Made by a program: the position numbers and the translations under genes. Below, piece by piece: positions 27,949-38,200 of a stretch of DNA of 64,000 nt (the first letter of the stretch is position 1; each line of letters begins with the position of its first letter). Source of the stretch: an uncultured Leptolyngbyaceae cyanobacterium (GTDB lineage Bacteria; Cyanobacteriota; Cyanobacteriia; Leptolyngbyales; Leptolyngbyaceae); NCBI GenBank assembly GCA_938023035.1, contig CALIDI010000049.1:1-64000 (forward strand). The letters run 5' to 3'. The notes below the pieces were generated by a model, which was not told where the DNA came from, made no database searches, and worked only from the letters and a program-made list of their open reading frames with translations.

Positions 27949-29415
27949 CTAACGGGCTGGCGCCAGAGTCTGAACGGTTAAGACCTGAGGGGGTGTAGAG
28001 TCAGGAGGGTAGAGAAAATCAACCTGAACTAATCGGCGATCGCCGGGTCGCATAGTGAGTGTAATCAGAGGTTCCCCTTCCTGCCCCCGCATTTGCACCA
28101 GGTGAACAAAGCGCGTTCTCGGAAGCCCCTCATCATCGGTGTAGCGCAAACGCACAGGACCACGAAAAAAGACCCGCTGTTCCGGAGGTTTGACAAACAG
28201 CAACCCCGCCGCCCGGGCATCATCCTTTAACGGAGTTTGCATCAAAATGGCAACCGACTGGGTTTGTCGGGAGGGGTTCAACAGTGGCAATGTCAGACTG
28301 TACTGAACTCCATAATTGCCATTTGCCTGGTAAGCCGTATCAGGGTAACGCACCGCCATTCGCGCACTTTGAATCTGAGCCGTCCCAAACGTGCCCCGGT
28401 ACAGAGTACTCAACCCATAGGAGAAGGCGCGCCCTGGCGATGGAATCGTGAGGTAATCAACCTTAGGGTTGTCTGTCAAGTTAGCCTGCCACTGGGAGCC
28501 AATCGCCACTCCAGCAACCCGGCCATAAGTAATTCGAGCAAAATTGCCAACCTGCGCAACTGGCGTGGGCGGCACATCTCGTGGGCCTGACAAATTACCC
28601 CGCACGAGCAGATCCTGCCACTCCTCCAAGGTAGGAGGGCGCTCTCCTCCGTTATCATTGGAAGGCGCATACATCGCCAGATTTGCCATGTACAGAGGCC
28701 CACTACTCCATAGCCGTAACAAAGTACTGCGCCCGTTAGAAGTCGGAGTTACCGTACCAGCCGGGATAGGTAGATTCATTAGCATTCGAGCCGTTCCTGG
28801 TGGAATCTCCATCAAAGGCAACCAAAGCCCCTGGCGTCGCCCCCGCAAAATATCGTTTACCACACGACTACCGGGACCAGAGAAAACGGTGCCCAGTGGA
28901 TCTTCCTTATAGGAGGGAAGATCGATAAAAATCGCATCAGGACGGGTCAGATAGCTCGCTCCCTGCAAAACTTCTAGCTTGACCGGCTCTAGCGTTGGGT
29001 TATAAACAATCACCCCTTGAAACAGGCTGCGCGTCTCGTTAGCGTTTCTAGCCCTAGAGATGTGGTGAGAAAAGAAATCAAACCGACCTTGAAAGGGATA
29101 GTTCAAGTGAGCATTGGGGTATAGCTTGCCCGCTGGCGGAAAGGTGGATAGCAATATCCCTTCCGTTTGCACAACCTCTGGGCTATTACTGTTAAAAACA
29201 GGCACCTCATCTAATCGGCCCGGCAGGGGGCGCACTTCTTGCGGACGAAAAATTTCCAACGGTTGTAGAGACTCCTGCCCAGAAAGACTAGCCTGAGGAG
29301 GCATCACTTCAACGGGTGGAATCACTCGTTGCGGGGCAGGGGCGGGCTTGGGAGGTAACAGTGGAGCTGAAACAGTTGTTTGAGCAAGGGTAAGGGTAGT
29401 GAGCAGCGGTAACAT
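27949..29415 (-). CDS. DUF3370 secreted protein
   Basis: A protein of about 488 residues from the ATG at 29415, with a hydrophobic start (MLPLLTTLTLAQTTVSA) and a long Pro-rich linker (about residues 18-60). The rest is the cyanobacterial DUF3370 domain (RPQEVRPLPGRLDEVPVFNS, YPFQGRFDFFSHHISRARN, LGTVFSGPGSRVVNDILRG). The frame continues upstream to a TTG at 29538, and the true start is uncertain. It is expected to be exported. It could be a cell-surface or periplasmic beta-rich protein. The function of the family is unknown. Confidence 0.8.
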   Translation of the reverse strand: MLPLLTTLTLAQTTVSAPLLPPKPAPAPQRVIPPVEVMPPQASLSGQESLQPLEIFRPQEVRPLPGRLDEVPVFNSNSPEVVQTEGILLSTFPPAGKLYPNAHLNYPFQGRFDFFSHHISRARNANETRSLFQGVIVYNPTLEPVKLEVLQGASYLTRPDAIFIDLPSYKEDPLGTVFSGPGSRVVNDILRGRRQGLWLPLMEIPPGTARMLMNLPIPAGTVTPTSNGRSTLLRLWSSGPLYMANLAMYAPSNDNGGERPPTLEEWQDLLVRGNLSGPRDVPPTPVAQVGNFARITYGRVAGVAIGSQWQANLTDNPKVDYLTIPSPGRAFSYGLSTLYRGTFGTAQIQSARMAVRYPDTAYQANGNYGVQYSLTLPLLNPSRQTQSVAILMQTPLKDDARAAGLLFVKPPEQRVFFRGPVRLRYTDDEGLPRTRFVHLVQMRGQEGEPLITLTMRPGDRRLVQVDFLYPPDSTPPQVLTVQTLAPAR

Positions 29416-30189
29416 GAGCAACTTAGCAGAAAACTCCCAAAAAACAGGTGAACAAAAAATAAATTGTGTCCAAATCCAGACCAATCCTCCCGGATTAACG
29501 GTCAGAACGTTAGCTTGCACTCCTGTTAGGATTCCCAAACACCCGATGAGCTAGCCTTTCTGGAGAGCAAGCTGGACTTCTCACCAAGAATGCGGAAGTC
29601 TAACTATCGCTAAAGCTCTATCTTTTGGAAAAACGACAGACTTTGAAGAACTAGGTCTGGTTTACGTTCAGGTCATCAACCAACAGGTACTTAAGCAGAT
29701 TTGAACACTTTATTCACAGTAATACCTACCTTTTCCGCAGGGTTTAACCAGAAAAAGGCAAAATCGAACCTAATCCAACCCAGAAGAGATGACTGGCCCG
29801 GGCTAGTTTACAACTTGTCAGCTAACGATGGTTTCAGTTTGAACAATACTCATTGAATAACTCAAACTCAATTAGTTAATGGATGATACAGGGAAGTGGG
29901 CGCTTTTACCAAAAAGATGGGCTTCATCCTGTTTTTGATTACAAGACAATAAAAGATTGCTTGAACTTCTGATTCTAAGGCTCTCTACCGTGCCTTCAAA
30001 GGAGCCTAAAGGTCAAATTAGGAGATGTGCCACGATCGCTTTACTGACCAGTAAGACCTAGTAAAACGCTGTTCACGTCAATGCGTAAAGCCAGACCGAA
30101 CTTAGCAAAGGCTCCGTTGCTAGAGCTATAGACACAATGTTTTCCCTTAGTCAGGAAGCTGAGGACAAGACCAAGTACCTCGTTGATTG

Positions 30190-30330
30190 ACAACACTTTT
30201 TCGCTGGCGGCTGGAAGCCGCGCCTACAGATGCAAAACCCGCGCAGGCAGCTTTTCGGTAAGGGTAGAGAGGCAGCGCCCGACTTTGTTGATGTCGCAGC
30301 GGTTTCAACCGCTCGGTGCCCAGGTTTTGT
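30190..30330. repeat. Degenerate cyanobacterial GCGGTTGAAACCGC-type repeat
   Basis: TCGCTGGCGGCTGGAAGCCG, AAAACCCGCGCAGGCAGCTT and AGCGGTTTCAACCGCTCGGT occur in order. Similar units with GCGGTTGAAACCGC palindromes flanking a CCCGCCTGCGCGGG segment are scattered in many cyanobacterial genomes. This copy is partly eroded. Confidence 0.5.
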
Positions 30331-30432
30331 CAGTCAATCAGAACCAAGTACTCAACCGTCATGCTGACAGGCTTTCTGACCTGCCTTCACCTGTTTTTCA
30401 TGGCGATGGGGGTAGCTCTGGCTTGAGAGTGT

Positions 30433-30575
30433 GTCACCTTCGCAGGCTCCCATCCCCCAGCCTTTCTCCCAGTTTGGGAGCAGGAGAGCCGAGCCACCTC
30501 AAAGTCTCTCTCCCAGTTTGGGAGAGGGATTAGAGCAATCCGGGCATACCAGAAAAGGGGGAGGGCAAAAGTGAC
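30433..30575 (+). repeat. Dispersed palindromic repeat family 1, copy 3 (best preserved)
   Basis: Starts GTCACCTTCGCAGGCTCCCA and ends GGGGGAGGGCAAAAGTGAC; these ends are imperfect inverted repeats. Inside are two CTCCCAGTTTGGGAG palindromes separated by AGCCGAGCCACCTCAAAGTC. About 143 bases. Confidence 0.78.
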
Positions 30576-31020
30576 ATGCCTCCTCTAGCTTGGATTGAAA
30601 ACCCTTCTCAAAACAGAAAATCAAGGATAACTTCCTACGATGGATCCATCAGCGTCACCCAATGTCATGACTTCACCCAATATTCCAGTATTTGCGAACA
30701 ACGACAGACCGAACTTAAGATTAGCCTTGAGGAAGATGTCTTTTCGGCACTAATAGCTTGAAGCAATTCATTTAAAGACAATGTTGGGGGTTGACGGGGC
30801 AGCCCCCACGTTCCCTTCTGATGATGAAATACACCGAACTACTTAGTGAAGTCTGGCATGATTCAAGACTGGGTAAGTTGACATTTTCAGCCAATTGAAT
30901 GACCGAGTAATGACTTGTTCAGGAAAAAATATTTAGGCAGGCATTTGTCCTATCAACCCTCTCTTAGCGGCGATATTCTCAATTAAAGTCGGCGTAGGTT
31001 AAAAGAATTCAAGAAAGCGT

Positions 31021-31122
31021 GTCACCTTTGCAGGCCCTCATCCCCTAGCCCCTTCTTCCAGTTTGAGAGAAGGGGAGCCGAGACCGCCAGGCATACCAGA
31101 AAAGGGGGAGGGCAAGAGTCAC
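31021..31122 (+). repeat. Dispersed palindromic repeat family 1, copy 4 (short form)
   Basis: Starts GTCACCTTTGCAGGCCCTCA, has a single core TTCTTCCAGTTTGAGAGAAG and ends GGGGGAGGGCAAGAGTCAC. It lacks the middle part of copy 3, about 40 bases shorter. It ends just before the psbP stop codon. Confidence 0.72.
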
Positions 31123-31134
31123 GTGCACCCGAAT

Positions 31135-31674
31135 TCAATCTACCTGAAAAGATTGAACCGACTCTCTAAGCAAGCCTTGCATCTTCTCCCAACGATCTTC
31201 AGGGGTAGAGGCATTGAAGGTGTAAAGTTTACCGCGATTGACTGCCACACTGGCAAAGTTGTGCCGCTTATTGCCGTTGACATCAGTGGCATACTCGAGA
31301 ATGTAGTAGATTTTACCAGCGGCTTCCTTTTCTTCTGCGGTGACGAGTTCTGCCTTACGTCCTGAGTCTGGAGGGGCGATCGCGCTCGTCGCCAAACGAT
31401 AACCCACCTCGCCAGGAGTACCGAGATCACGCAAGGTTTTGCCGACCGCTACAGGATTAATCACCACGCTGACATTTTCTGTCTGCTGAATGATGTCATG
31501 AAACACCACATCCGCCCCACTGCTAACCTGAACAGGCACCCAGCCATTAGGGTAAAGAAACTTATAACCATCTGTACTATCAATAAAGCTCTTCATGCCC
31601 GCTCCGGGTGCTACACACCCTTGCAAACTCAGGCTGATGATGCATACCAGTGCAACAATGATGCGCTTTAGCAT
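31135..31674 (-). CDS. psbP: PsbP-like lipoprotein of photosystem II (CyanoP)
   Basis: The ATG at 31674, with GGGAG ten bases upstream, gives 179 residues. A lipoprotein signal MLKRIIVALVCIISLSLQGC puts the lipidated Cys at about residue 20. The mature part has the PsbP fold: DSTDGYKFLYPNGWVPVQVS, DVVFHDIIQQTENVSVVINP, LGTPGEVGYRLA and GKLYTFNASTPEDRWEK. CyanoP binds the lumenal side of photosystem II and is thought to help assembly rather than being a core oxygen-evolving subunit. The gene is alone between repeats. Confidence 0.92.
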   Translation of the reverse strand: MLKRIIVALVCIISLSLQGCVAPGAGMKSFIDSTDGYKFLYPNGWVPVQVSSGADVVFHDIIQQTENVSVVINPVAVGKTLRDLGTPGEVGYRLATSAIAPPDSGRKAELVTAEEKEAAGKIYYILEYATDVNGNKRHNFASVAVNRGKLYTFNASTPEDRWEKMQGLLRESVQSFQVD

Positions 31675-32001
31675 TTCTAGAGGGTCTCCCATCTTAAACT
31701 CAATCCGCAGACATAAAAAGCGTTACTTCTCTTCATCTTCCCACCTCCTGAGACGCTTATCGCCATTAGCCCAAAATTTTGCCGGTTGTCCTAGTAGACG
31801 AAACCATCAGTCTGGTTACCCTCTCCCTGCCCCCTTGATGGGAGAAGAAACCTGGCCCTGACAGGCATTCAAGAAAGGGGGATGAGAGTGGCTGAGGCGA
31901 GTCCAGAAATTTTTGCCATCCAGTACCAGTAAAGTCCAGCCCATCAGACACCGGACAATACAGCCCAACTGAACCGATTGCCTTTGCACCTGGCGTTTTG
32001 A
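31675..32001. other. Divergent promoter region of psbP and ABC permease with a repeat
   Basis: About 330 bases. It holds a family 1 repeat copy (31800-31912) and must carry the promoters of psbP and the sugar permease. I cannot assign promoter boxes with confidence. Confidence 0.5.
31800..31912 (+). repeat. Dispersed palindromic repeat family 1, copy 5
   Basis: Contains TACCCTCTCCCTGCCCCCTT, GGCCCTGACAGGCATTCAAG, AAAGGGGGATGAGAGTGGCT and GAGGCGAGTCCAGAAATTTT. Reverse complement aligns well with 14848-14960. Confidence 0.7.
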
Positions 32002-33054
32002 ATGCCGCAGAGTTGTAGGAATACTCTAAAAAACTTTGAGATAACCCTAACAATTAGGCGAACGGTACCGCTATCTTATGAAAAAGCCCCTGCCAGTCAA
32101 GTGAAAAAGTCTGTGTCAGTTAAACGCTTTCTCTATGAACGGCCTGTCAATCAAGGAGTAGGTTGGCTATTTTTGACTCCAGCGCTGCTACTCTTGGGTC
32201 TTTTTGTGTTTTACCCAATTGCTGACTTGGTGTATCTCAGCTTTACGGCGGGTAGCTTTACCCGGGCTGGTGTACATTTTGTAGGGCTGCGAAATTATGT
32301 GCGCCTGTTACTTAATCCTGACTTTTGGCAAGTTTTGGGCAACACCCTTTTCTTTACCGGGGCAACCGTGATTCCGAGTTTAGTGCTTTCTCTGGGGCTA
32401 GCAGTGTTGCTCAATCAGGCGATCGCGGCGGCAAAACGTCCCTGGCTCACCCTGCAAGACCTTCTCCGCACAGCCTACTTTTTGCCCTCGGTTACCTCGC
32501 TCGTTGCCGTTGGGTTGGGCTGGCGCTGGCTGTTTCAAACCGATGGGCCGATCAACCAGGCACTACAGTCCTTGGGCCTTGCTCCGATTCCCTGGCTCAG
32601 TAGCCCGGTCTGGGCGATGCCGGTCTTGATTTTGCTTAGCATCTGGAAGCAGTTGGGGTTTAACCTGGTGGTATTTTTAGCGGGGTTACAAACAATTCCC
32701 AAAAATCGCTATGAGGCAGCAGTACTCGACGGGGCCAATGCCTGGCAGCAATTCTGGCATATCACGCTACCCGGCTTGCGCTCGACCCTCATCTTTGCCA
32801 CAGTGACAACTGCAATCTTTAGCTTGCGCAGCTTTGAGCAAGTTTATGTAATCACTGGGGGAGGCCCACTTAATACGACCAATTTGCTGGTCTATTACAT
32901 CTATGAACAGGCATTTGCCCAGTTTGATTTTGGCTATGCGGCAGCCGCCGCCACCATTTTGCTGATTATCACCCTGGGCTTTGTCTGGCTCCAACTCCGC
33001 GATCGCCCCACCGCCGAAGCATCCCCATCGTTCCCAATCATCCGTCGCACGTAG
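32002..33054 (+). CDS. Sugar ABC transporter permease, MalF/UgpA type
   Basis: A 350-residue (or about 317 if the GTG at 32101 is used) inner-membrane permease with six membrane helices starting at GWLFLTPALLLLGLFVFYPI. The EAA loop, which contacts the ATPase, is YEAAVLDGANAWQQFWHITLPGL. The family takes up sugars or glycerol phosphate with a second permease, an ATPase and a binding protein. None of these partners lies next to it, so the system is split over the genome, as is common in cyanobacteria. The first 30 residues of the long form are not typical, and the start is unsure. Confidence 0.87.
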   Translation: MPQSCRNTLKNFEITLTIRRTVPLSYEKAPASQVKKSVSVKRFLYERPVNQGVGWLFLTPALLLLGLFVFYPIADLVYLSFTAGSFTRAGVHFVGLRNYVRLLLNPDFWQVLGNTLFFTGATVIPSLVLSLGLAVLLNQAIAAAKRPWLTLQDLLRTAYFLPSVTSLVAVGLGWRWLFQTDGPINQALQSLGLAPIPWLSSPVWAMPVLILLSIWKQLGFNLVVFLAGLQTIPKNRYEAAVLDGANAWQQFWHITLPGLRSTLIFATVTTAIFSLRSFEQVYVITGGGPLNTTNLLVYYIYEQAFAQFDFGYAAAAATILLIITLGFVWLQLRDRPTAEASPSFPIIRRT

Positions 33055-34301
33055 TGTCGAACATCAACCGATAACCTCTCAACAATCGGTATGCATTGGG
33101 TTGCTAAATTCGCCCTCACCCGTTCCCTCTCCTAGGCCCCGGCACTCACGAATGGGGTTTAGAGAGACTTTGAATCTAACTCGCCTGTGCCCATTTTGGG
33201 AGTACATGGCAGGGCGTGCGCAGCAGGAGTATCGCCTTGACGAGCATTCAAGCCAGGGGGATGGAGAGCTTTACGCTTCCCGCAGGGTGGGGTAACTCGT
33301 AAAAGTGGAATGCCTCGTATATTCAACCGCCAATGCTGAGTCAGCTTTCTACGCAACACCTTATATTCATTACACCTCGGCAACCACTCTAAGTCCGACT
33401 TTCTCGATTGAGCTTGTCATCGATACAGGTTTCACTGATCGCCTACATCTGCCACCTCAATAAGCCTTTGTCAGAGATCCCAGATAATGAGCTTAAACCC
33501 TGCCAAATAACGCTTTTAGCCATCGAACCCATACCATGTTAAGATTAACCTCCGAAAGGTGAATTAAGATTTTGATAGGTCTGCAATCCTTCGAAGTTTA
33601 ACTCATTGAAGTTTATCTCATTAAACATTTATTTTTCTCCTAAAAATGTAAAGACTTCAGTCTAACAAGACCTGATGTAACTACTGATACTTTTAGCTGG
33701 TATCTTTACCAGACGCTTTTGAAAAGAGTTTACGCACCATTTAAAAAAGCCTGTTTATTGATGAATTATGTATAGATTTCATACAGGAGTTAGAGCCACT
33801 CGAACCATGTTTGATACTCTTCGAGAAGAGTACGACAATCCATTAATACGGTGGCTGCGGTGAGTTTTTTACATGCTGGGTATAGTGCTCATAGCCTCTG
33901 GATTTTACCAAAGTGAACCCTCCAGAAGCAAAAGGCTTTCTGCGTTTATGGTGATCGGTCGAGTTCATTGTTGAGACAACCTGACCTTTTGAGTTGTTTT
34001 GGGAATGGGAAACGTAGCACAAACTAATCTTCTCCATCATTAATACAAGTAAGCAGTTAATTGTTCACCCATCGTACTTTGTAAAAAGCGATAGAAGTGT
34101 ATGGATTCAGGAACTTACTGCTTGATATTTAGCATTTTCATTAGGTTATGGATATAAAAGAGTTTTCTGCTTAGAAGGCATTGTATCTCTATGGTTCTCT
34201 AGCGGATGAAAGACTTCTGAAAACGTATCTACAGAGTCTCTTAAGAATATTTCAACTCAATATCTTGATATCCCTTACCTAATGTTCATCTGGAGCTAAG
34301 C
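33055..34301. other. 1.25 kb intergenic region, one repeat, no gene
   Basis: Contains family 1 repeat copy at 33105-33300. The rest is AT-rich with frequent stops in all frames. A 65-codon minus frame at 33843-34040 has no recognisable features. The promoter of the polysaccharide locus should be at the right end. Confidence 0.55.
33105..33300. repeat. Dispersed palindromic repeat family 1, copy 6 (diverged)
   Basis: CGCCCTCACCCGTTCCCTCT, CAGGGCGTGCGCAGCAGGAG, TATCGCCTTGACGAGCATTC and AAGCCAGGGGGATGGAG. The last three segments align with the reverse complement of 25380-25440. Internal CTTCCCGCAGGGTGGGGTAA is typical of the ends. Confidence 0.6.
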
Positions 34302-35714
34302 ATGATAGCAGAAAAAGAGAGTAATCAATCTTCTTGGATGACGAATCACCGCCAACTTTCATTATTCAACCCGGAAGCAACCACACCACTATCAAAACTT
34401 CCCAATGCAAGTTTTCCCGACTCTGCAACACATTTGGCTGCTGTGATCCGTCAGATACCTGGAGAAACCCAGTCTGCTCGACCAGGATGGAAATGGCAAC
34501 GCATCGGAACGGGTATCTTTTTTACTGCTTTGGGTGGTGCCGCGATCGCATTTGGGGTAAATTCTGTTCTTTATCGCTGGCGTCATTTAGTCATTGATCA
34601 TGGGATTTTGAATGGCCGTACTGTCTCACTCCAAGCTCCGATTGATGGCAGCTTAACAACGTTTTATGCCCGTCCTGGTATTGCAGTTAGACAAGGACAA
34701 GCACTGGCCTTGATTCAAAACACACTACAAACGGATCAAAAAGAAACCCAAGCTGTTTTAGAGCTGGATGGGGAGGTTGCTGCCTACTCTGCGCAGCTGG
34801 TGGCCGCTACTCAGTCGCTGGCTCTATTGCAGCAACAACTTCAGGAATTAGAAGGCCAGAATCGGGCGGTTCAGTCTGTCGATACGACTCTGCAAACCAA
34901 GCAGGTGACTGAGCGTCAAGCAGCGGTTGAGGCCGCGATCGCAAAGACAAAAGCCGCAGATATGGAATTAAACCGCTATCGTAGTCTCGCTGCGGCAGGG
35001 GTCATCTCCCGCCAAAGGGTGGATCAAGCAGAACTGGCAGTGGCCGCTAGTAATGCCGAAGTGAAACAAGCGCAGGCAGCTCTGGCTGCGGCTCAAACGA
35101 GTCTAAAGGCTGCTAGCCAGGGCATTAGCAGCCAAACTCCCAAGATTAATCTGCTAGAGCAACAACGCCGCCTACAGCAAGCCATTCAGTCTCAAACAGC
35201 ACTGATCAGCACCTTGACAACTCAGCTTCAAAATCGCCGCCAACAACAGCAGCAAGCACGGGGTCGCCAGCAGGGCTTGAAGGAGCTGACTGTCAGCGCT
35301 CCCTTTTCAGGGGTGATTTACCGCACCTACCAGGAAACTGGAGAGCAGGTAAATCGAGGGCAGCCGCTTGTCAGCCTCCTAGATTGTCAGAGTGTGTGGG
35401 TCGAGGCAGTTGTTACGGCGGATGAAGCCGCAAATATTGACCTGCAGCAGCCCGTTTTGGTTCATCTGACGGGTTTTGCCCAGCCCTTAGAGGGACGAAT
35501 CGATCTCATCCAACCCTTGGGACAGAGCCAGATTGGCAATCTTACTCCTGACTCGTCGGTGCAAGCGATCGCCCCAGTGATTCCACCTTCCCTGAGTGGG
35601 CAAACCGTTAAGCGGGTCACGGTACGCGTGCCGCCGCCGCCCCAGCACACCAACCCCCAAGAGTTCTGTGGAGTGGGGCAAACCACGCGCCTGAGCTTTC
35701 GCCGAAAAGGATAG
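34302..35714 (+). CDS. HlyD/Alg44-like envelope adaptor of the polysaccharide locus
   Basis: A 470-residue protein: about 65 cytoplasmic residues, one membrane helix (GTGIFFTALGGAAIAFGVNSVLY, about residues 68-90), a biotinyl/lipoyl-like half (SLQAPIDGSLTTFYARPGIAVRQGQALALI), a long coiled coil (about 145-335, Gln/Ala-rich), then the second half (LTVSAPFSGVIYRTYQETGEQVNRGQPLVSL). This is the HlyD membrane-fusion layout, as in Alg44 or EmrA. GGAG precedes the ATG. The GT2 synthase gene begins 287 bases downstream, so it probably links polymer synthesis with passage through the periplasm. Confidence 0.82.
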   Translation: MIAEKESNQSSWMTNHRQLSLFNPEATTPLSKLPNASFPDSATHLAAVIRQIPGETQSARPGWKWQRIGTGIFFTALGGAAIAFGVNSVLYRWRHLVIDHGILNGRTVSLQAPIDGSLTTFYARPGIAVRQGQALALIQNTLQTDQKETQAVLELDGEVAAYSAQLVAATQSLALLQQQLQELEGQNRAVQSVDTTLQTKQVTERQAAVEAAIAKTKAADMELNRYRSLAAAGVISRQRVDQAELAVAASNAEVKQAQAALAAAQTSLKAASQGISSQTPKINLLEQQRRLQQAIQSQTALISTLTTQLQNRRQQQQQARGRQQGLKELTVSAPFSGVIYRTYQETGEQVNRGQPLVSLLDCQSVWVEAVVTADEAANIDLQQPVLVHLTGFAQPLEGRIDLIQPLGQSQIGNLTPDSSVQAIAPVIPPSLSGQTVKRVTVRVPPPPQHTNPQEFCGVGQTTRLSFRRKG

Positions 35715-36001
35715 CCCCACTGTCCAAATTGCAACCCCAACTAGGAAGACCACAAAACCTACATCAATCTGGGCGTCTCAAGTCAGAGATATAGCCGCAG
35801 CCAACTGATTGAGGAAAGGGTGCAGAGGTAGAACCCTCCAATAAACTCACCAATCTGGCTAACTGATTGCGGGCAAGGAGGTTCTGAAACGTTCCCACAG
35901 GCCAATCAACACAGTATCCACTCTTGATTAACCCATCCCAATTAGCCGGATTTTCTTCAAATATTCCTCAAAGTTGACCCATCCCCCTATCAAAACATCA
36001 T

Positions 36002-38200
36002 ATGGCTAGTACTGCGAAATCCCGTTTGTGTAAACTGAGCCATCTTCAGCCCAGCCTGAATTTCGGCTTACTGATTTTGCTGATGATAGCTGCAAGCATG
36101 GGACTGCTCTGGCTGCGTCAAGGCAACCTTGATAGCATTTACCTGTCAGAAATTTTTACGCTGGGTGCAATTGGCCTCTGGCGTTGGTCTTGGTTTGGGG
36201 TACAAACGCTGCGATCGCGACTTTATGAGCATGTTTTTTTTCCTCGGATGCGGCGCAGAGCAAACACCATCCCAATTGAGCAACTGCCACCTGTCTGCCT
36301 TTTGGTGCCCACCTATCAGGAAAAAGCCTGGATCAGTGAGCGCGTTTTTCGGGTGATTGCCCAGGAAGCCCAAACGCTGCCCCATCCCATCACACTGCTG
36401 GTGACTAGTGGCAGCGAGGCTGAAAATGCCGCCATTCGAGCTGTTTTAGAGGCAACCGATCCAGGTTTACAGCATATTCACTTGATTCAAATGGTGCAAA
36501 CTGGTGAAGGGAAGCGCAAAGCCATGGCAGACGGCCTGCGGGTCTTGGCTCAGCAACATTTGCCGGCTAATACCATCGTGGCTCTAATGGATGGTGACTC
36601 AGAACTAATCCCCGGAACCCTGCGCCGCTGTCTCCCATTTTTTTGTTTGTATCCCAATCTGGGAGCCTTAACGACAGATGAGCTACCAGAAGTTCACGGT
36701 TCTTTCTGGTTCTCAGAATGGTTTCACTTACGCATGGCGCAGCGGCATCATCATATGTGTGCCGTTGCCCCCAGCCATAAAGTTACCTGCCTAACGGGTC
36801 GTTTTTCCCTATTTCGGTCTGAGGCAACCTTTCACCCGGAGTTTATCAACCAGCTAGAAAATGACATGCTGGAGGATTGGTTATGGGGCAAGTTTAAGTT
36901 TCTCTCAGGGGATGACAAAAGTACCTGGTACTGGTTGTTAAAGCACCGCTACGATATGCTCTATATCCCCGATGTGATTGTTTATTCGATTGAGACGATT
37001 ACTGGCTCCCTCTGGCAACGTGCCTATCAAAATATGCGCCGCTGGTATGGCAACATGCTGCGTAACAGTGGTCGGGCGATCGCCCTTGGGCCTCAAAAAA
37101 CCGGCTGGTTTATCTGGTTTGTTCTAATCGACCAAAAAATCAGTATCTGGACTCCCCTACTCACTCCAGGATTCTTACTGCTCTGCCTCCTTCAGGGGCG
37201 CTGGCTCGCCACTGCCATCATCGGTTGCTGGCTGATGCTGACCCGGCCCCTTGCCTTGATGATTTATTTCATCCACTTTAAGCAGCGGGCTTCCCATCTC
37301 AAGCTCCTCCATTTTCCCCTACTACTCATCTCCCAATGGGGAGCTTGCCTGGTCAAAATCTGGACACAAACCAACCTGGCCCAGCAACGCTGGAGCAACC
37401 GGGGAAACCAAAAGATCTCAGCCGAGGGCAAAGGGGTGGTGCGTCTCATCAAGGTAGGAACCGCCCGGTTCCTTTATCTCTCTGGGTTGGTGGGGTTCGC
37501 GGTTGTTTTAAGCTCCCTATCGGGCAATATCCATCCGCTGAATGACGCGACCCAAGCCTGGTGGAGCCAGCAGATGAACCGCCAGCCGGAAACAATCGTT
37601 ACGATTGAGGCGATCAACTATGGAGTCATCCCGAATGATGATGTTGATGATGCGCTTGCCATCACACAACTCATTCGCAGCTTGCCCAGCCAGGGAAAGA
37701 TTCAGATAATACTACCCCCTGGCACACTAGAGTTGCGGCAGCCCATCGAAATCAACCGTAGCCATACCATTCTTCGGGGCGCAGGAATTGACCGCACCAT
37801 CTTGCAAGCCTACCTTGTACCAACATCAGAAGTGGCGCTGATCAAACTAACACCAGAGCCTGCATCAGCTAGGCTAGCTGGCTTTAGAGACCGTTTAGCC
37901 AGCCCCAACCCGAGCGTTCATCACGAGGCCTCGTCAATGTTGCAAGCCGTAGAGTTGTCTGGCTTCACGTTGCGTCAAAGTTCTCCCAGTTATCAACCTC
38001 AAGCCAGGGTCAATGGCATTTTCCTGCAACAAGCCGAGCAAATCACACTGAATCATCTGCGCTTTGAGCAGGGAATTCGCACCGCGATTGAGCAGCGATC
38101 AAGCCACCAGGTGACAGTTGAATACGTGGTAGATGAACAAAACCAGAACCCAGACTACTCGGTCATGCTGGAAACGCCTTCAGAAAACCCTGGGAGTTGA
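36002..38200 (+). CDS. GT2 polysaccharide synthase fused to pectate-lyase-like beta-helix
   Basis: A 732-residue protein. Two N-terminal membrane helices; a processive GT2 domain (about residues 95-350) with VPTYQEK, the DGDSE metal motif (about 198), TDE, LEDWLWGK and the QNMRRW product motif (about 343), as in Alg8, BcsA and hyaluronan synthases; then several membrane helices (about 375-510); finally an extracytoplasmic segment from about 535 (AINYGVIPNDDVDDALAIT, then ILRGAGIDRTILQAYL) with the cap and first coils of a right-handed beta-helix. The beta-helix part is only about 195 residues and may be incomplete. The following 257 bases contain open but shifted frames that might be its decayed end. 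The fusion is unusual; see findings. Confidence 0.85.
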   Translation: MASTAKSRLCKLSHLQPSLNFGLLILLMIAASMGLLWLRQGNLDSIYLSEIFTLGAIGLWRWSWFGVQTLRSRLYEHVFFPRMRRRANTIPIEQLPPVCLLVPTYQEKAWISERVFRVIAQEAQTLPHPITLLVTSGSEAENAAIRAVLEATDPGLQHIHLIQMVQTGEGKRKAMADGLRVLAQQHLPANTIVALMDGDSELIPGTLRRCLPFFCLYPNLGALTTDELPEVHGSFWFSEWFHLRMAQRHHHMCAVAPSHKVTCLTGRFSLFRSEATFHPEFINQLENDMLEDWLWGKFKFLSGDDKSTWYWLLKHRYDMLYIPDVIVYSIETITGSLWQRAYQNMRRWYGNMLRNSGRAIALGPQKTGWFIWFVLIDQKISIWTPLLTPGFLLLCLLQGRWLATAIIGCWLMLTRPLALMIYFIHFKQRASHLKLLHFPLLLISQWGACLVKIWTQTNLAQQRWSNRGNQKISAEGKGVVRLIKVGTARFLYLSGLVGFAVVLSSLSGNIHPLNDATQAWWSQQMNRQPETIVTIEAINYGVIPNDDVDDALAITQLIRSLPSQGKIQIILPPGTLELRQPIEINRSHTILRGAGIDRTILQAYLVPTSEVALIKLTPEPASARLAGFRDRLASPNPSVHHEASSMLQAVELSGFTLRQSSPSYQPQARVNGIFLQQAEQITLNHLRFEQGIRTAIEQRSSHQVTVEYVVDEQNQNPDYSVMLETPSENPGS

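Larger units (their letters stand above)
29539..31134. other. 1.6 kb intergenic region with repeats only
   Basis: No convincing gene: the frames at 30183-30533 and 30576-30761 lie within repeats and have no family features. The region holds a degenerate palindromic element (30190-30330) and two family 1 copies (30433-30575 and 31021-31122). The remainder is AT-rich and contains no visible RNA gene. Confidence 0.6.

Noticed and set aside
30183-30761. Two plus-strand frames of 116 and 61 codons
   Set aside because: They run through repeat copies (palindromes translated) and show no domain or ribosome site.
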